64,000 bases of DNA, taken from DASRDR01 sp963812945 [NCBI: uncultured Candidatus Rokubacteria bacterium] (GTDB lineage Bacteria > Methylomirabilota > Methylomirabilia > Rokubacteriales). Shown here piece by piece: positions 7,996 through 16,415 of this stretch. The notes below the pieces were generated by a model, which saw nothing but the letters and a program-made list of their open reading frames with translations, did not search any database and had not been told where the DNA came from. Within the stretch, counting starts at the first letter, position 1; each line of letters starts with the position of its first letter. Both the position numbers and the translations under genes were made by a program. The stretch spans positions 2,728,001 through 2,792,000 of the forward strand of contig CAWEXD010000008.1 in NCBI GenBank assembly GCA_963812945.1, read 5' to 3'.

Positions 7996-9534
7996 ATGAA
8001 GTGGAACATCCCGTTCGCCGGCCGAGTGGCGCTGACCGCCGTCGCCTCTCTCGTCGTGGGCATGGCCGTCTCGCCCGGAGCCCTTGCGCAGAAAACGACG
8101 AAGGACACGCTCAATGTCGTCGGCGCGACTCACCAGGCCACGCTCGATCCGCACTTCGCGATCACCACGCAGGATCTGATCTTCACCCGCAACATCTACA
8201 ACGCGCTCGTCAAGTTCAAGCCGAACAGCATCGAGTTCGAGCCCGATCTGGCGACGTCGTGGACCGTCTCTCGCGACGGCCTCGAGTACACCTTCAAGCT
8301 CAGGCGGGACGTGGAGTGGCAGAAGGGCTACGGGAAGTTCACGGCCGCCGACGTGAAGGGCTCTTTCGACCGGCTGCTCGACCCGGCGACCAAGTCGCCG
8401 TTCGCCGGCAGCATGCGCATGCTGAAGGAAGCGGTGGTCGTCGACGACGCCACCGTGAAGCTGGTCCTCAAGGAGCCGTATGCCGGGTTCCTCTACCTCC
8501 TCACGCCGTACCGGGCGGGCCCGATCGTCAACGCGCGGGCGGTCGCGGAGAAGGGCGCCGGGTACGCGTGGGACCCCGTCGGGACCGGGCCGTACGTGTT
8601 CGAGAGCCGCATTCCCAACCGCGAGTCGGTGATGCGGGCCAACGAGAAGTACTGGGGCGGCGCCCCGGCCATCAAGAAGGTCCTGTTCCGCACGGTCACC
8701 GACACGAACGCCCAGGTCATCGGGCTCGAGAACGGCGAGTACGACCTGATCTACTCGCAGATCCGCGAGCAGGCGGTCGGGGACCGGCTGAAGCGGGCCG
8801 GCTTCAAGGAGACGCGCGTCCACCGGAACCTGCCCCAGGTCCTCATGATGAACGTGACCGTCAAGCCGTTCGACAACGTCAAGGTCCGGCAGGCGATCGC
8901 CCACTCGATCGACCGGAAGCAGCTGATCGACCTCGCGTACAACGGCATCGCCGAGCCCTGGTTCTCGCCGGTCCCCCGGGGCTACCCCTACGCCACGGAC
9001 AACGTGCCGCGCTACGAGCACGACATCGCCAAGGCCAAGCAGCTCCTGGCCGAGGCCGGCTACCCGAACGGGCTCGAGATCACGATGGTCAACTACGACG
9101 AGAACAAGCTCGGCGGCGAGGTGATCGCCGAGCAGCTGAAGCCCGCCGGCATCACGGTCAAGCTCGAGGTCCTGGACCAGCCGACGTGGCTCGGCCGGAT
9201 GTTCCGCGGCCAGGGCGTCTACTTCGCCATCCACTGCTGCGTCCGCCAGCCCGACCCCGACATCTGGCTGACCGACGCCTTCACGCCCACCGGGGGCGCG
9301 ATCGCCGTCAGCAAGTACAACCTCGAGGCGGATCTGATTCCCGCGCGCCGCGAGCTCGATCCCAAGAAGCGCGAGCAGATGTACCTCGAGATCCAGCGGA
9401 AGCTCATGCGCGACCTCCCGATGATCCCCCTGATGATGCGCCCCGAGGCGATGCTGCACTCCCCGAAGCTCCAGGGCATGCCCACGCTGGAGCCGATCTG
9501 GGGCCTCGACATCACCCGGTTGACGTTCAACTAG
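7996..9534 (+). CDS. ABC transporter substrate-binding protein, family 5 (peptide/nickel type)
   Basis: 512-residue extracytoplasmic binding protein of the DppA/OppA class (SBP_bac_5). The start is ATG 7996, 9 bases after AGGAGG at 7981-7986. The signal peptide is about 32 residues, ending in GALAQ. Family features: TLDPHFAITTQDLIFTRNIY, EPDLATSWTVSRDGLEYTF, DVKGSFDRLLDPATKSP and VGTGPYVFESRIPNRE. Two cognate permease genes follow after the small HicB-like gene; no ATP-binding subunit is present in the window. The ligand could be a peptide or another small molecule, because many environmental members bind non-peptides. Confidence 0.92.
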   Translation: MKWNIPFAGRVALTAVASLVVGMAVSPGALAQKTTKDTLNVVGATHQATLDPHFAITTQDLIFTRNIYNALVKFKPNSIEFEPDLATSWTVSRDGLEYTFKLRRDVEWQKGYGKFTAADVKGSFDRLLDPATKSPFAGSMRMLKEAVVVDDATVKLVLKEPYAGFLYLLTPYRAGPIVNARAVAEKGAGYAWDPVGTGPYVFESRIPNRESVMRANEKYWGGAPAIKKVLFRTVTDTNAQVIGLENGEYDLIYSQIREQAVGDRLKRAGFKETRVHRNLPQVLMMNVTVKPFDNVKVRQAIAHSIDRKQLIDLAYNGIAEPWFSPVPRGYPYATDNVPRYEHDIAKAKQLLAEAGYPNGLEITMVNYDENKLGGEVIAEQLKPAGITVKLEVLDQPTWLGRMFRGQGVYFAIHCCVRQPDPDIWLTDAFTPTGGAIAVSKYNLEADLIPARRELDPKKREQMYLEIQRKLMRDLPMIPLMMRPEAMLHSPKLQGMPTLEPIWGLDITRLTFN

Positions 9535-9573
9535 GCGAAGGGGCAGCGGCACGCATACCGATCGTCGCGGAGA

Positions 9574-9792
9574 GTGCCGGCCGTGATCACGTTTCGAGTC
9601 GAGAGCGGACAGGAAGCGGACGGGCGGTGGCTCGCCGAGGTTGTCGAGCTGCCCGGCGTCCTCGCGTACGGTACCCGGCAGGAAGAGGCGGTATCCCGAA
9701 TCCAGGCCCTGGCGCTCCGTGTCGTCGCCGAGAGGCTTGAGCACGGCGAAGCTGGTCCAGAGCTTCTGAGCATCTCGTTCAAGGCCGCATGA
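9574..9792 (+). CDS. HicB-like antitoxin-fold protein (orphan)
   Basis: 72 residues from GTG 9574. The sequence (ITFRVESGQEADGRWLAEVV, then ELPGVLAYGTRQEEAVSRIQ) is the partial RNase-H-like HicB/UPF0150 fold: a strand pair, the E-x-P-G turn and the amphipathic helix. It ends shortly after that domain and has no DNA-binding tail. No HicA-like mRNA interferase lies on either side, so it is a solitary antitoxin-type protein or the surviving half of a lost pair. It interrupts the binding-protein/permease operon. The 206 bp after it carry no gene I can support. Confidence 0.7.
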   Translation: MPAVITFRVESGQEADGRWLAEVVELPGVLAYGTRQEEAVSRIQALALRVVAERLEHGEAGPELLSISFKAA

Positions 9793-9998
9793 GCGAATGA
9801 CCAAGCATCTGGGCGCCACGGGTGCTGGCGGCGCCCTTGAGGATCGGCTGGATCAGTGAAGCGTCATTCCGGGTCGCACCGGACTCCCTCACGCATCGCC
9901 AAGCGCACGGGCCTTCGGCCCAGCGACCTGTGAATCGGCGCCACCGCATCGTCGAGCGCGCGCGGGCCTTGCAGCCTGCCCCGAGGTGACCGGCGCGC

Positions 9999-10931
9999 AT
10001 GCGCCATCTCGCCCGACGGCTCGCCGAGATCGTTCCGACGATGCTCGGGGCGCTGGTGCTGGTCTTCCTCGTGATGCGGATCCTTCCCGGCGATCCGGCG
10101 ATCGCGCTCCTCGGCACGGCGGCCACTCCGGACGCCGTGGAGGTCCTGCGCCGGGAGCTCGGCGTCGACCGCCCGCTCCTGGACCAGTTCGCCGCGTACC
10201 TCGCGGGGGCCTTCCGGCTCGATCTTGGCCAGTCGCTCGCCCTGCGCGCCCCGGTGACCCAGCTGGTCGGCGACGCGGTGCCGCACACCCTCCTCCTCAC
10301 GCTCGGCGGGACGCTCGTCGCCGTGGCGGTCGGCGTGCCGCTCGGCACCGCCGCGGCCCTCCGGCGCGGCACGTGGCTCGACTACACCGCCAGCGTCGGA
10401 GCGCTCCTCGGCGTGTCGGTGCCGGTCTTCGTCTGGGGCCTCGTCCTGCTGCTGGTGTTCGGTCTCCACTGGAGGCTCTTCCCGACCGCCGGCGCCGGGA
10501 CGACGCCTGCGGACGCCCTCCGCGCGCTCGTCCTGCCTTCGATCGCGACCGGCTTCTTCCTGGCCGGGGTCGTCTCGCGGATCACGCGGGCCAGCATTCT
10601 CCAGATGCTCGGGCAGGACTTCGCCCGGACGGCCCGCGCCAAGGGGCTCGGGGAGGCGGCGGTCGTCGGCCGGCACGTGCTCCGGAACGCCATCATCCCG
10701 ATCCTGACGGTCATCGGGCTCAACGTCGGCACGCTGCTCTCGGGCGCCATCGTCGTCGAGACCGTGTTCACGCGACCCGGCATCGGGCGGCTCGCGCTGG
10801 ACGCGATCCTGGCCCGCGACTACCCGGTCATCCAGGGCGTGGTCCTCGTCTCCTCCTTCGCGGTGCTGCTCCTGAACCTGGTCGTCGACCTCCTGTACGG
10901 GCTGGCCGATCCGCGGGTGCGCGCGACGTGA
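9999..10931 (+). CDS. ABC transporter permease, DppB-like
   Basis: 310-residue inner-membrane permease of the peptide/nickel importer class. It has an N-terminal helix after MRHLARRLAEIVPT, the MRILPGDPA loop typical of DppB, five further hydrophobic segments, and the cytoplasmic EAA loop ARTARAKGLGEAAVVGRHVL that contacts the ATPase. The ATG at 9999 gives a standard N-terminus. Its last codons overlap the start of the next permease (GTGA). It should pair with the binding protein at 7996. The ATP-binding subunits are absent, so they must be supplied from elsewhere. Confidence 0.93.
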   Translation: MRHLARRLAEIVPTMLGALVLVFLVMRILPGDPAIALLGTAATPDAVEVLRRELGVDRPLLDQFAAYLAGAFRLDLGQSLALRAPVTQLVGDAVPHTLLLTLGGTLVAVAVGVPLGTAAALRRGTWLDYTASVGALLGVSVPVFVWGLVLLLVFGLHWRLFPTAGAGTTPADALRALVLPSIATGFFLAGVVSRITRASILQMLGQDFARTARAKGLGEAAVVGRHVLRNAIIPILTVIGLNVGTLLSGAIVVETVFTRPGIGRLALDAILARDYPVIQGVVLVSSFAVLLLNLVVDLLYGLADPRVRAT

Positions 10932-11794
10932 GGGTGCACGTGCCCGTGCTGGTGAGCGGCCTCTTCGTCCTGCTCGTCGCGACGGTCGCGCTCGTCGCGC
11001 CCGCACTCCCCGTGAGGGATCCGAGCACCCAGTCGGTCGTCCGCCGGCTGAAGCCTCCCTCCCCCGAGCACGTCCTCGGCACGGACCGCCTCGGGCGCGA
11101 CATCCTGAGCCGCGTCGTGTGGGGCGCGCGTGTGTCTCTGGCGGTCGGCGCCGCCGTGGTCGCGATCAGCGCCCTCGCCGGCACCGTCGTCGGGCTCACG
11201 TCGGGGTACTTCCGCGGCCCCGCGAGCGACCTGCTCGTGCGCGCCGTCGACGTGCTGCAGGCATTCCCGGCGCTGATCCTCGCCCTCGCCATCGTGACCG
11301 CCCTCGGCCCCGGCCTCGCGACCGTGATCGCCGGCATCAGCCTCGGCTACGTCCCGCAGTTCGCCCGCGTCACGCGGGCCGCCGCGCTCGCCGTGCGGGA
11401 GCGCGAGTACGTCGAGGCCGCGCGGGCCGCCGGAGCCAGCACCGGGCGCATCCTCCTGCGCCACGTGCTGCCGAACGGCATCGATCCGGTCATCGTCCTC
11501 TGCACGCTCCTGGTCCCCGCTGCCATCCTCACCGAATCGATGCTGAGCTTCCTCGGCCTCGGCATCACCGAGCCGACCCCGACCTGGGGCAACATGATCG
11601 ACAACGGCCGGCTGGTGCTACGCGAGGCGCCCTGGCTCACCGTCTTCCCGAGCATCGCCCTCATCCTGACGGTGATCGCGTTCAACCTCGTGGGCGACGC
11701 GATCCGCGACGCGCTGGACCCCCACGTCCAGGAGATGTGGGTCGGCGCCCCCAGCCGGCCAACTCCCGCGCGGGGCGCCTCGCTCCCGGGCTGA
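10928..11794 (+). CDS. ABC transporter permease, DppC-like
   Basis: 288 residues from GTG 10928, overlapping the DppB-like stop by four bases. The N-terminal OppC-type segment is followed by HVLGTDRLGRDILSRVVWGA, the DppC hallmark, then by the transmembrane core and the EAA loop EYVEAARAAGASTGRILLRH. The C-terminal GDAIRDALDPHVQE is also typical. It forms a heterodimeric channel with the previous gene. A short-chain dehydrogenase gene starts 4 bp downstream, so the transporter is probably co-expressed with an oxidoreductase acting on the imported compound or its product. Confidence 0.93.
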   Translation: MRVHVPVLVSGLFVLLVATVALVAPALPVRDPSTQSVVRRLKPPSPEHVLGTDRLGRDILSRVVWGARVSLAVGAAVVAISALAGTVVGLTSGYFRGPASDLLVRAVDVLQAFPALILALAIVTALGPGLATVIAGISLGYVPQFARVTRAAALAVREREYVEAARAAGASTGRILLRHVLPNGIDPVIVLCTLLVPAAILTESMLSFLGLGITEPTPTWGNMIDNGRLVLREAPWLTVFPSIALILTVIAFNLVGDAIRDALDPHVQEMWVGAPSRPTPARGASLPG

Positions 11795-11798
11795 CCGG

Positions 11799-12632
11799 AT
11801 GGAGGCATCGATGCCGCTCGCCGGCCGGGTTGCCATCGTCACCGGCGCCGCCAAGCCGGACAGCATCGGCCACGCGGTCGCCCTCGGGCTCGCCCGCGAG
11901 GGCGCGGACGTCGTCGTCGCCGACCTCTACGAGGCCGGCTTTCCCGAGGTCACGCGGGCGATCGAGGCGGCGGGCCGACGGTGCCGCTCCGTCCGCGCCG
12001 ACGTCGCCGACCCGGCCTCGGTCGAGGTCATGGTCAAGGAAGCCGTCGGCGAGTTCGGGCGGATCGACGTGCTGGTCAACGCCGTCGGCGGGAGCTGGGG
12101 CATCACGCCCGAGGACCTGACGGCGCCCCCCCGGCGGGGATTCGTCGGGCTGACCAACTGCAGCCTCGCCGACTGGCGAACGATCCTCGGCGCCAACCTG
12201 GACGGCGCCTTCTACTGCGCCCGCGCGGCCGCGCCGTACCTCCGGGCGTCCCCGGGCGGGGCCATCGTCAACTTCGCGTCGGTCGCGGCCCGGAAGGGTC
12301 TCCGCCCGGGAAGCGAGGGCAGCAGCGGCCCCTACGCCGTGGCCAAGGCCGGCATCATGGCCCTCACGCGCCAGCTCGCGGTCGAGCTCGGGGCCGACGG
12401 CGTCCGGGTCAACTGCGTCGCGCCCGGCGTCGTCCTGAGCGGGCGGGCCACGCGCCTCATGGCGGCGATCGGCAACGACCGCGGGCCGGAAGGGCTGGCG
12501 GCGGCCGTTCCGCTCGGACGCTTCGCGACGGTCGACGAGGTGGCGGGGCTGGTGGTCGCCCTCTGCACGGACGAGACCAGCTACATGACCGGCGTGACGC
12601 TCGACGTCAACGGCGCCGCGTACATGGCGTGA
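11799..12632 (+). CDS. SDR family NAD(P)-dependent oxidoreductase
   Basis: 277-residue classical short-chain dehydrogenase/reductase. The cofactor site is TGAAKPDSIGHA (residues 15-26), a variant of TGxxxGxG with a longer loop. Asp42 after the second strand favours NAD. The catalytic set is Ser161, Tyr179 and Lys183 (YAVAK). The C-terminal DVNGAAYM follows the family pattern. There is an extra loop between residues 103 and 122 relative to minimal SDRs. A start at ATG 11811 (MPLAGRVAIV) is equally possible. The gene lies in the same operon as the transporter. Substrate unknown. Confidence 0.9.
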   Translation: MEASMPLAGRVAIVTGAAKPDSIGHAVALGLAREGADVVVADLYEAGFPEVTRAIEAAGRRCRSVRADVADPASVEVMVKEAVGEFGRIDVLVNAVGGSWGITPEDLTAPPRRGFVGLTNCSLADWRTILGANLDGAFYCARAAAPYLRASPGGAIVNFASVAARKGLRPGSEGSSGPYAVAKAGIMALTRQLAVELGADGVRVNCVAPGVVLSGRATRLMAAIGNDRGPEGLAAAVPLGRFATVDEVAGLVVALCTDETSYMTGVTLDVNGAAYMA

Positions 12633-12712
12633 GGTACGAGAGGAGGCCCGACCGGCGCAGCAGTCTGAGTCAGGCTGATATGCCACGACATCGATTCGAG
12701 CGAGGAAGCGTG

Positions 12713-13699
12713 ATGGGTGCACGGCGCGTGCTCGGAGCTGGCCTGATCCTGGCCCTATTGGCCGTTCCGCTGGCCGTCGATGCGCAGTCGGGTCGCAAGG
12801 TCGTGCGGATCGGGCGTTTGTCGCCCCTCTCCGCCGCGACCGATGCCCCCAGCATGGCCGGCCTGCGACAAGGGCTGAGCGATCTCGGCTGGATCGAGGG
12901 CCAACATATCGCGTTCGAATTGCGCTTTGCGGAGGGCCACCTCGATCGACTCCCCCGCCTGGCGGCGGAGCTCGTTCGCCTCAAGGTGGACGTGATCGTC
13001 GCCGGGTCGAATCCCGGAGCGCTGGCCGCCAAGAACGCCACCAGCACGATTCCAGTCGTCATCGTGACGACCGGAGACCCCGTCGGCGGGGGACTTGTCG
13101 CCAGCCTGGCGCGGCCCGGGGGAAATCTCACGGGACTCTCCACCCTCGGTTTGGAGCTCAACGCGAAGCGGCTGGAGCTCCTCAAGGAGGCCGTGCCCGG
13201 TCTAGCCAGGGTGGCGGTGTTGGCGAATCCAGCTTCGCCATACACGGGGGTGTTCCTGAGGGAGCGGGAGGTCGTAGCCGGGGCACTCGGACTGCACCTC
13301 GCGATGCTGGAGGCCCGTGATCCTGGCCAGATCGAGCAGGCCTTTGCGGCGATGAGCCGTGAGCGCGCCGGGGGGCTCATGGTCCTCGCCGACATTTTGT
13401 TCATTACCCAGCGGCAGCGGATCGTGGGGCTGGCGGCCAAGCACCGCATACCCGCGACCTATGGTGAGCGGGAGTTCGTGCATGCCGGCGGCTTCATGTT
13501 CTATGGCGTGGGCCTTTCCGACGTGTACAGGCGTGCCGCCACCTACGTCGACAAGGTGCTTCGGGGCGCCAAGCCAGGTGATCTACCCATCGAGCAGCCC
13601 AGCAAGTTCGAGTTCGTCGTCAACCTGAAGGCCGCCGAGGGGCTGGGGCTGACCGTCCCGAAGTCCATCCTCGATCGAGCGGACGAGATCATCCGGTGA
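12713..13699 (+). CDS. ABC transporter substrate-binding protein, TrpX-like (PF04392), copy 7
   Basis: 328 residues from ATG 12713 (GTG 12710 also in frame), with AGGAAG a few bases upstream; a further in-frame ATG lies at 12680. The signal peptide ends near AVDAQ. Landmarks: GWIEGQHIAFELRFA, SLARPGGNLTGLS, FVHAGGFMFYGVG and IEQPSKFEFVVNLKAAEGLG. It lies outside the main array, between two SDR genes, and uses an ordinary Sec-type rather than a Tat-like signal. It may deliver a substrate for the flanking dehydrogenases, but no PF04392-type permease is nearby. Confidence 0.88.
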   Translation: MGARRVLGAGLILALLAVPLAVDAQSGRKVVRIGRLSPLSAATDAPSMAGLRQGLSDLGWIEGQHIAFELRFAEGHLDRLPRLAAELVRLKVDVIVAGSNPGALAAKNATSTIPVVIVTTGDPVGGGLVASLARPGGNLTGLSTLGLELNAKRLELLKEAVPGLARVAVLANPASPYTGVFLREREVVAGALGLHLAMLEARDPGQIEQAFAAMSRERAGGLMVLADILFITQRQRIVGLAAKHRIPATYGEREFVHAGGFMFYGVGLSDVYRRAATYVDKVLRGAKPGDLPIEQPSKFEFVVNLKAAEGLGLTVPKSILDRADEIIR

Positions 13700-13759
13700 C
13701 CAAGCGCGCGATCGCCTGGGCCGCAGCTCGCGGAGCAGGCCGCCGCTGATGGATCGTCC

Positions 13760-14569
13760 ATGCGCCTGACGGGCCTGGAGGGTCGCGTGGCCGTCGTGAC
13801 GGGCGCCGCCAGCGGCATCGGCCAGGCCGTCGCCCGGCGCCTGGCCCGCGAGCGCGTCCGCCTGGCGGTCGTCGACGTCTACGAGGCCGGCCTCGTCGAG
13901 CTCTGCCGGGAGCTGCGGGACGCGGCGCCGGAGCCGTTCGTGGCGGATCTCACCGATCCCCACGAGGTCATGGACCTCGCCAAGCGGGTGCTGGGCGAGG
14001 TCGGCGACGTGAGCTTCCTGGTCAACGTCGCGGGCGGCCCGGTCGCCCCGAGCCACGAGGAGCAGCTACCGAAGCTGCCGGTCCGCGCGTTCCCGATCGA
14101 GGAGATCGACGACGTCGACTGGGCCCGTATCCTCGCGACGAACCTCACGACCGCGTTCCTGGTCTGCCGCGCCTTCGTGCCGGCCCTGAAGGCCCGGCGG
14201 TCCGGGCGCATCGTGAACTTCACGTCGATCGCGGCGCGCCGCGGCAGCGACCGCGTCGGCGTCCACTACGCCGCCGCCAAGGGCGGGATCATCGGGCTCA
14301 CCAAGACGCTGGCACTCGAGCTCGGTCCCCACGGCATCACCGTGAACGCGATCGCGCCCGGTTTCATCAACACGGATCGGATGGACGCCGCCGCCTGGGG
14401 GCGACGGACGCCCGAGCAGCAGCGGGCGCTGCTCGGCGCCATCCCGCTGGCGCGCCTCGGCCGGCCCGACGACATCGCCGGGATCGTGGCGCTCCTCTGC
14501 TCCGACCAGGGCGGCTACGTCTCCGGCGCCACGATCGACGTCAACGGCGGCCTGTACTTCGGCCCGTAG
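13760..14569 (+). CDS. SDR family oxidoreductase
   Basis: 269-residue classical SDR. TGAASGIGQAVARRL (residues 14-28) is the cofactor motif and Asp39 suggests NAD preference. The NAG-type motif appears as NVAGGP, and the catalytic residues are Ser156, Tyr170 and Lys174 (YAAAK). The end DVNGGLYFGP fits the family. It has the same kind of insertion as the SDR at 11799, around EEQLPKLPVRAFPIEEIDDV, so the two may be paralogues acting on related substrates. The 279 bp after it hold no supported gene but contain an A+T-richer stretch just before the next gene. Confidence 0.9.
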   Translation: MRLTGLEGRVAVVTGAASGIGQAVARRLARERVRLAVVDVYEAGLVELCRELRDAAPEPFVADLTDPHEVMDLAKRVLGEVGDVSFLVNVAGGPVAPSHEEQLPKLPVRAFPIEEIDDVDWARILATNLTTAFLVCRAFVPALKARRSGRIVNFTSIAARRGSDRVGVHYAAAKGGIIGLTKTLALELGPHGITVNAIAPGFINTDRMDAAAWGRRTPEQQRALLGAIPLARLGRPDDIAGIVALLCSDQGGYVSGATIDVNGGLYFGP

Positions 14570-14815
14570 ACCCGGCGGCGTTCGGAGGCCGACCGATCGG
14601 CTGCTCGATCTGTGAAAGCCGGACGCGGAAGGCTGGTAGCGAGCAGGCCGCGACCGATAGCCCAGATCTCATCAACGCGAAGGGGCAGAAGACGAGGTGA
14701 TCGGCAAAAAGGCACCGCGCAGGGCCGCCTGTCAGAGGTGCGGCCGCCAGGGCGACCGTTCGCAAGCCCCCGCCCGTTGCGTCCTTCCGGTTGGCGAGTT
14801 CCACAGACATTGAGT

Positions 14816-14830
14816 TAGGCTGCCTATGAT
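14816..14830 (+). promoter_or_regulatory. candidate operator and -10 region upstream of the DHFR-like gene
   Basis: TAGGCTGCCTA at 14816-14826 is an inverted repeat with a one-base centre. It overlaps TATGAT at 14825-14830, a good -10 match 18 bases before the ATG at 14849. The surrounding 40 bases are clearly more A+T-rich than the rest of the window. I see no well-spaced -35. Tentative. Confidence 0.35.
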
Positions 14831-14848
14831 TATCGGTACTCTTACGTA

Positions 14849-15398
<550 letters not shown>

Positions 15399-15477
15399 CA
15401 TTCCTTCTATAGGGCCGCCAGCGGTGACTTGGCCGTGTTGCCGTGACAACTAGAGGGACCGTCAGAAGAGGGATCCA

Positions 15478-16263
15478 GTGCGAACGATGATTTCAGCCGC
15501 CGACCTGCGGGCAGCCGCGCGCCGTGGCGAATGGCGCGGCACTACCGGGGGGCATTGTCCAGCCTATCAACAAGCGAACCTGGCCATTCTCCCCAAGGAG
15601 GCGGCCGTGGAGTTCGCTGCCTTCTGCACGCGCAACCCGGCCCCCTGCCCGATCATCGAGATCACGCCGCCGGGGGATCCGGAGCCCGTTCGTTCAGCCC
15701 CGGGGGCAGATCTCCGCACCGATGTGCCCGGCTACCGCATATACCGCAAGGGCAAGCTGACTGAGCAGCCCGGCGATATCCGGGACGTCTGGCGCGACGA
15801 TCTAGTCGCGTTTCTCCTGGGCTGCAGCTTCACCTTCGAGCACGCTCTGGTCGAGGCCGGGGTTCCCCTGCGAAACGTTGAGCGCGACACCATGATCAGC
15901 ATGTTCGTCTCCAACATCCCTTGCGTTCCTGCTGGCCGCTTCCATGGGCCGATGGTGGTGACCATGCGTCCCATCGCCGAAGCGCAGGTCGACCTCGTCC
16001 GCGAGCTGTCGGCCCGCTACCCGCACGCCCACGGCGCACCCGTCCATATCGGGGACCCGAAGCTCATCGGGATCAGCGACTTGAGCCGGCCCGACTACGG
16101 CGAACCCGTCCCGATCTACCCGAAGGAGATACCCGTCTTTTGGGCCTGCGGCGTGACACCGCAGGCGGTCGCCGAGAGGGCGCGCGTGGAATTCATGATT
16201 ACCCACGAGCCTGCGCAGATGTTCTTGACGGACCTGCCGCGCGAGGGGGGACGCCGATCTTGA
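15478..16263 (+). CDS. putative hydro-lyase / D-glutamate cyclase family protein (DUF1445)
   Basis: 261 residues from GTG 15478 (ATG 15487 is an alternative). The sequence matches the DUF1445/UPF0317 family: RRGEWRGTTGGHCPAYQQAN, then NLAILPKEAAVEFAAFCTRN, DVPGYRIYRKGKL, AFLLGCSFTFEHALVEAGVP and the conserved HIGDPKLIGISDL. Members include bacterial YcsI-type proteins and the C-terminal domain of the mitochondrial D-glutamate cyclase. The enzymatic assignment for bacterial members is weak. It is near the usual family length and appears intact. Confidence 0.85.
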   Translation: MRTMISAADLRAAARRGEWRGTTGGHCPAYQQANLAILPKEAAVEFAAFCTRNPAPCPIIEITPPGDPEPVRSAPGADLRTDVPGYRIYRKGKLTEQPGDIRDVWRDDLVAFLLGCSFTFEHALVEAGVPLRNVERDTMISMFVSNIPCVPAGRFHGPMVVTMRPIAEAQVDLVRELSARYPHAHGAPVHIGDPKLIGISDLSRPDYGEPVPIYPKEIPVFWACGVTPQAVAERARVEFMITHEPAQMFLTDLPREGGRRS

Positions 16264-16340
16264 TGGCGGTCGGGGGCATTTCACGGACCGCCGATGGGTG
16301 GCCGACACGTTCGACCGGACCGTTGGCTCCGAGACAGCAC

Positions 16341-16415
16341 CTGGGAACCGCCAAGACGCTCGGCCTCACGATTCCGCCGTCGCTGCTGCGGCGAGCGAGT
16401 CACGTCGTTCAGTGA
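16341..16415 (+). pseudogene. C-terminal remnant of a PF04392 substrate-binding protein
   Basis: Twenty-four codons and a stop, reading LGTAKTLGLTIPPSLLRRAS and then HVVQ. This matches the invariant tail of the binding proteins in this window, such as NLKTAKALGLTIPPAVLRQA. Nothing upstream in frame resembles the rest of the protein, so the gene is almost entirely deleted. Its TGA overlaps the GTG of the amidohydrolase (GTGA), showing that an intact binding protein once led that gene. Confidence 0.75.

Noticed and set aside
16298-16411. Longer N-terminus for the amidohydrolase starting at 16298
   Set aside because: This stretch is the binding-protein tail read in another frame; GTG 16412 gives the usual family N-terminus.
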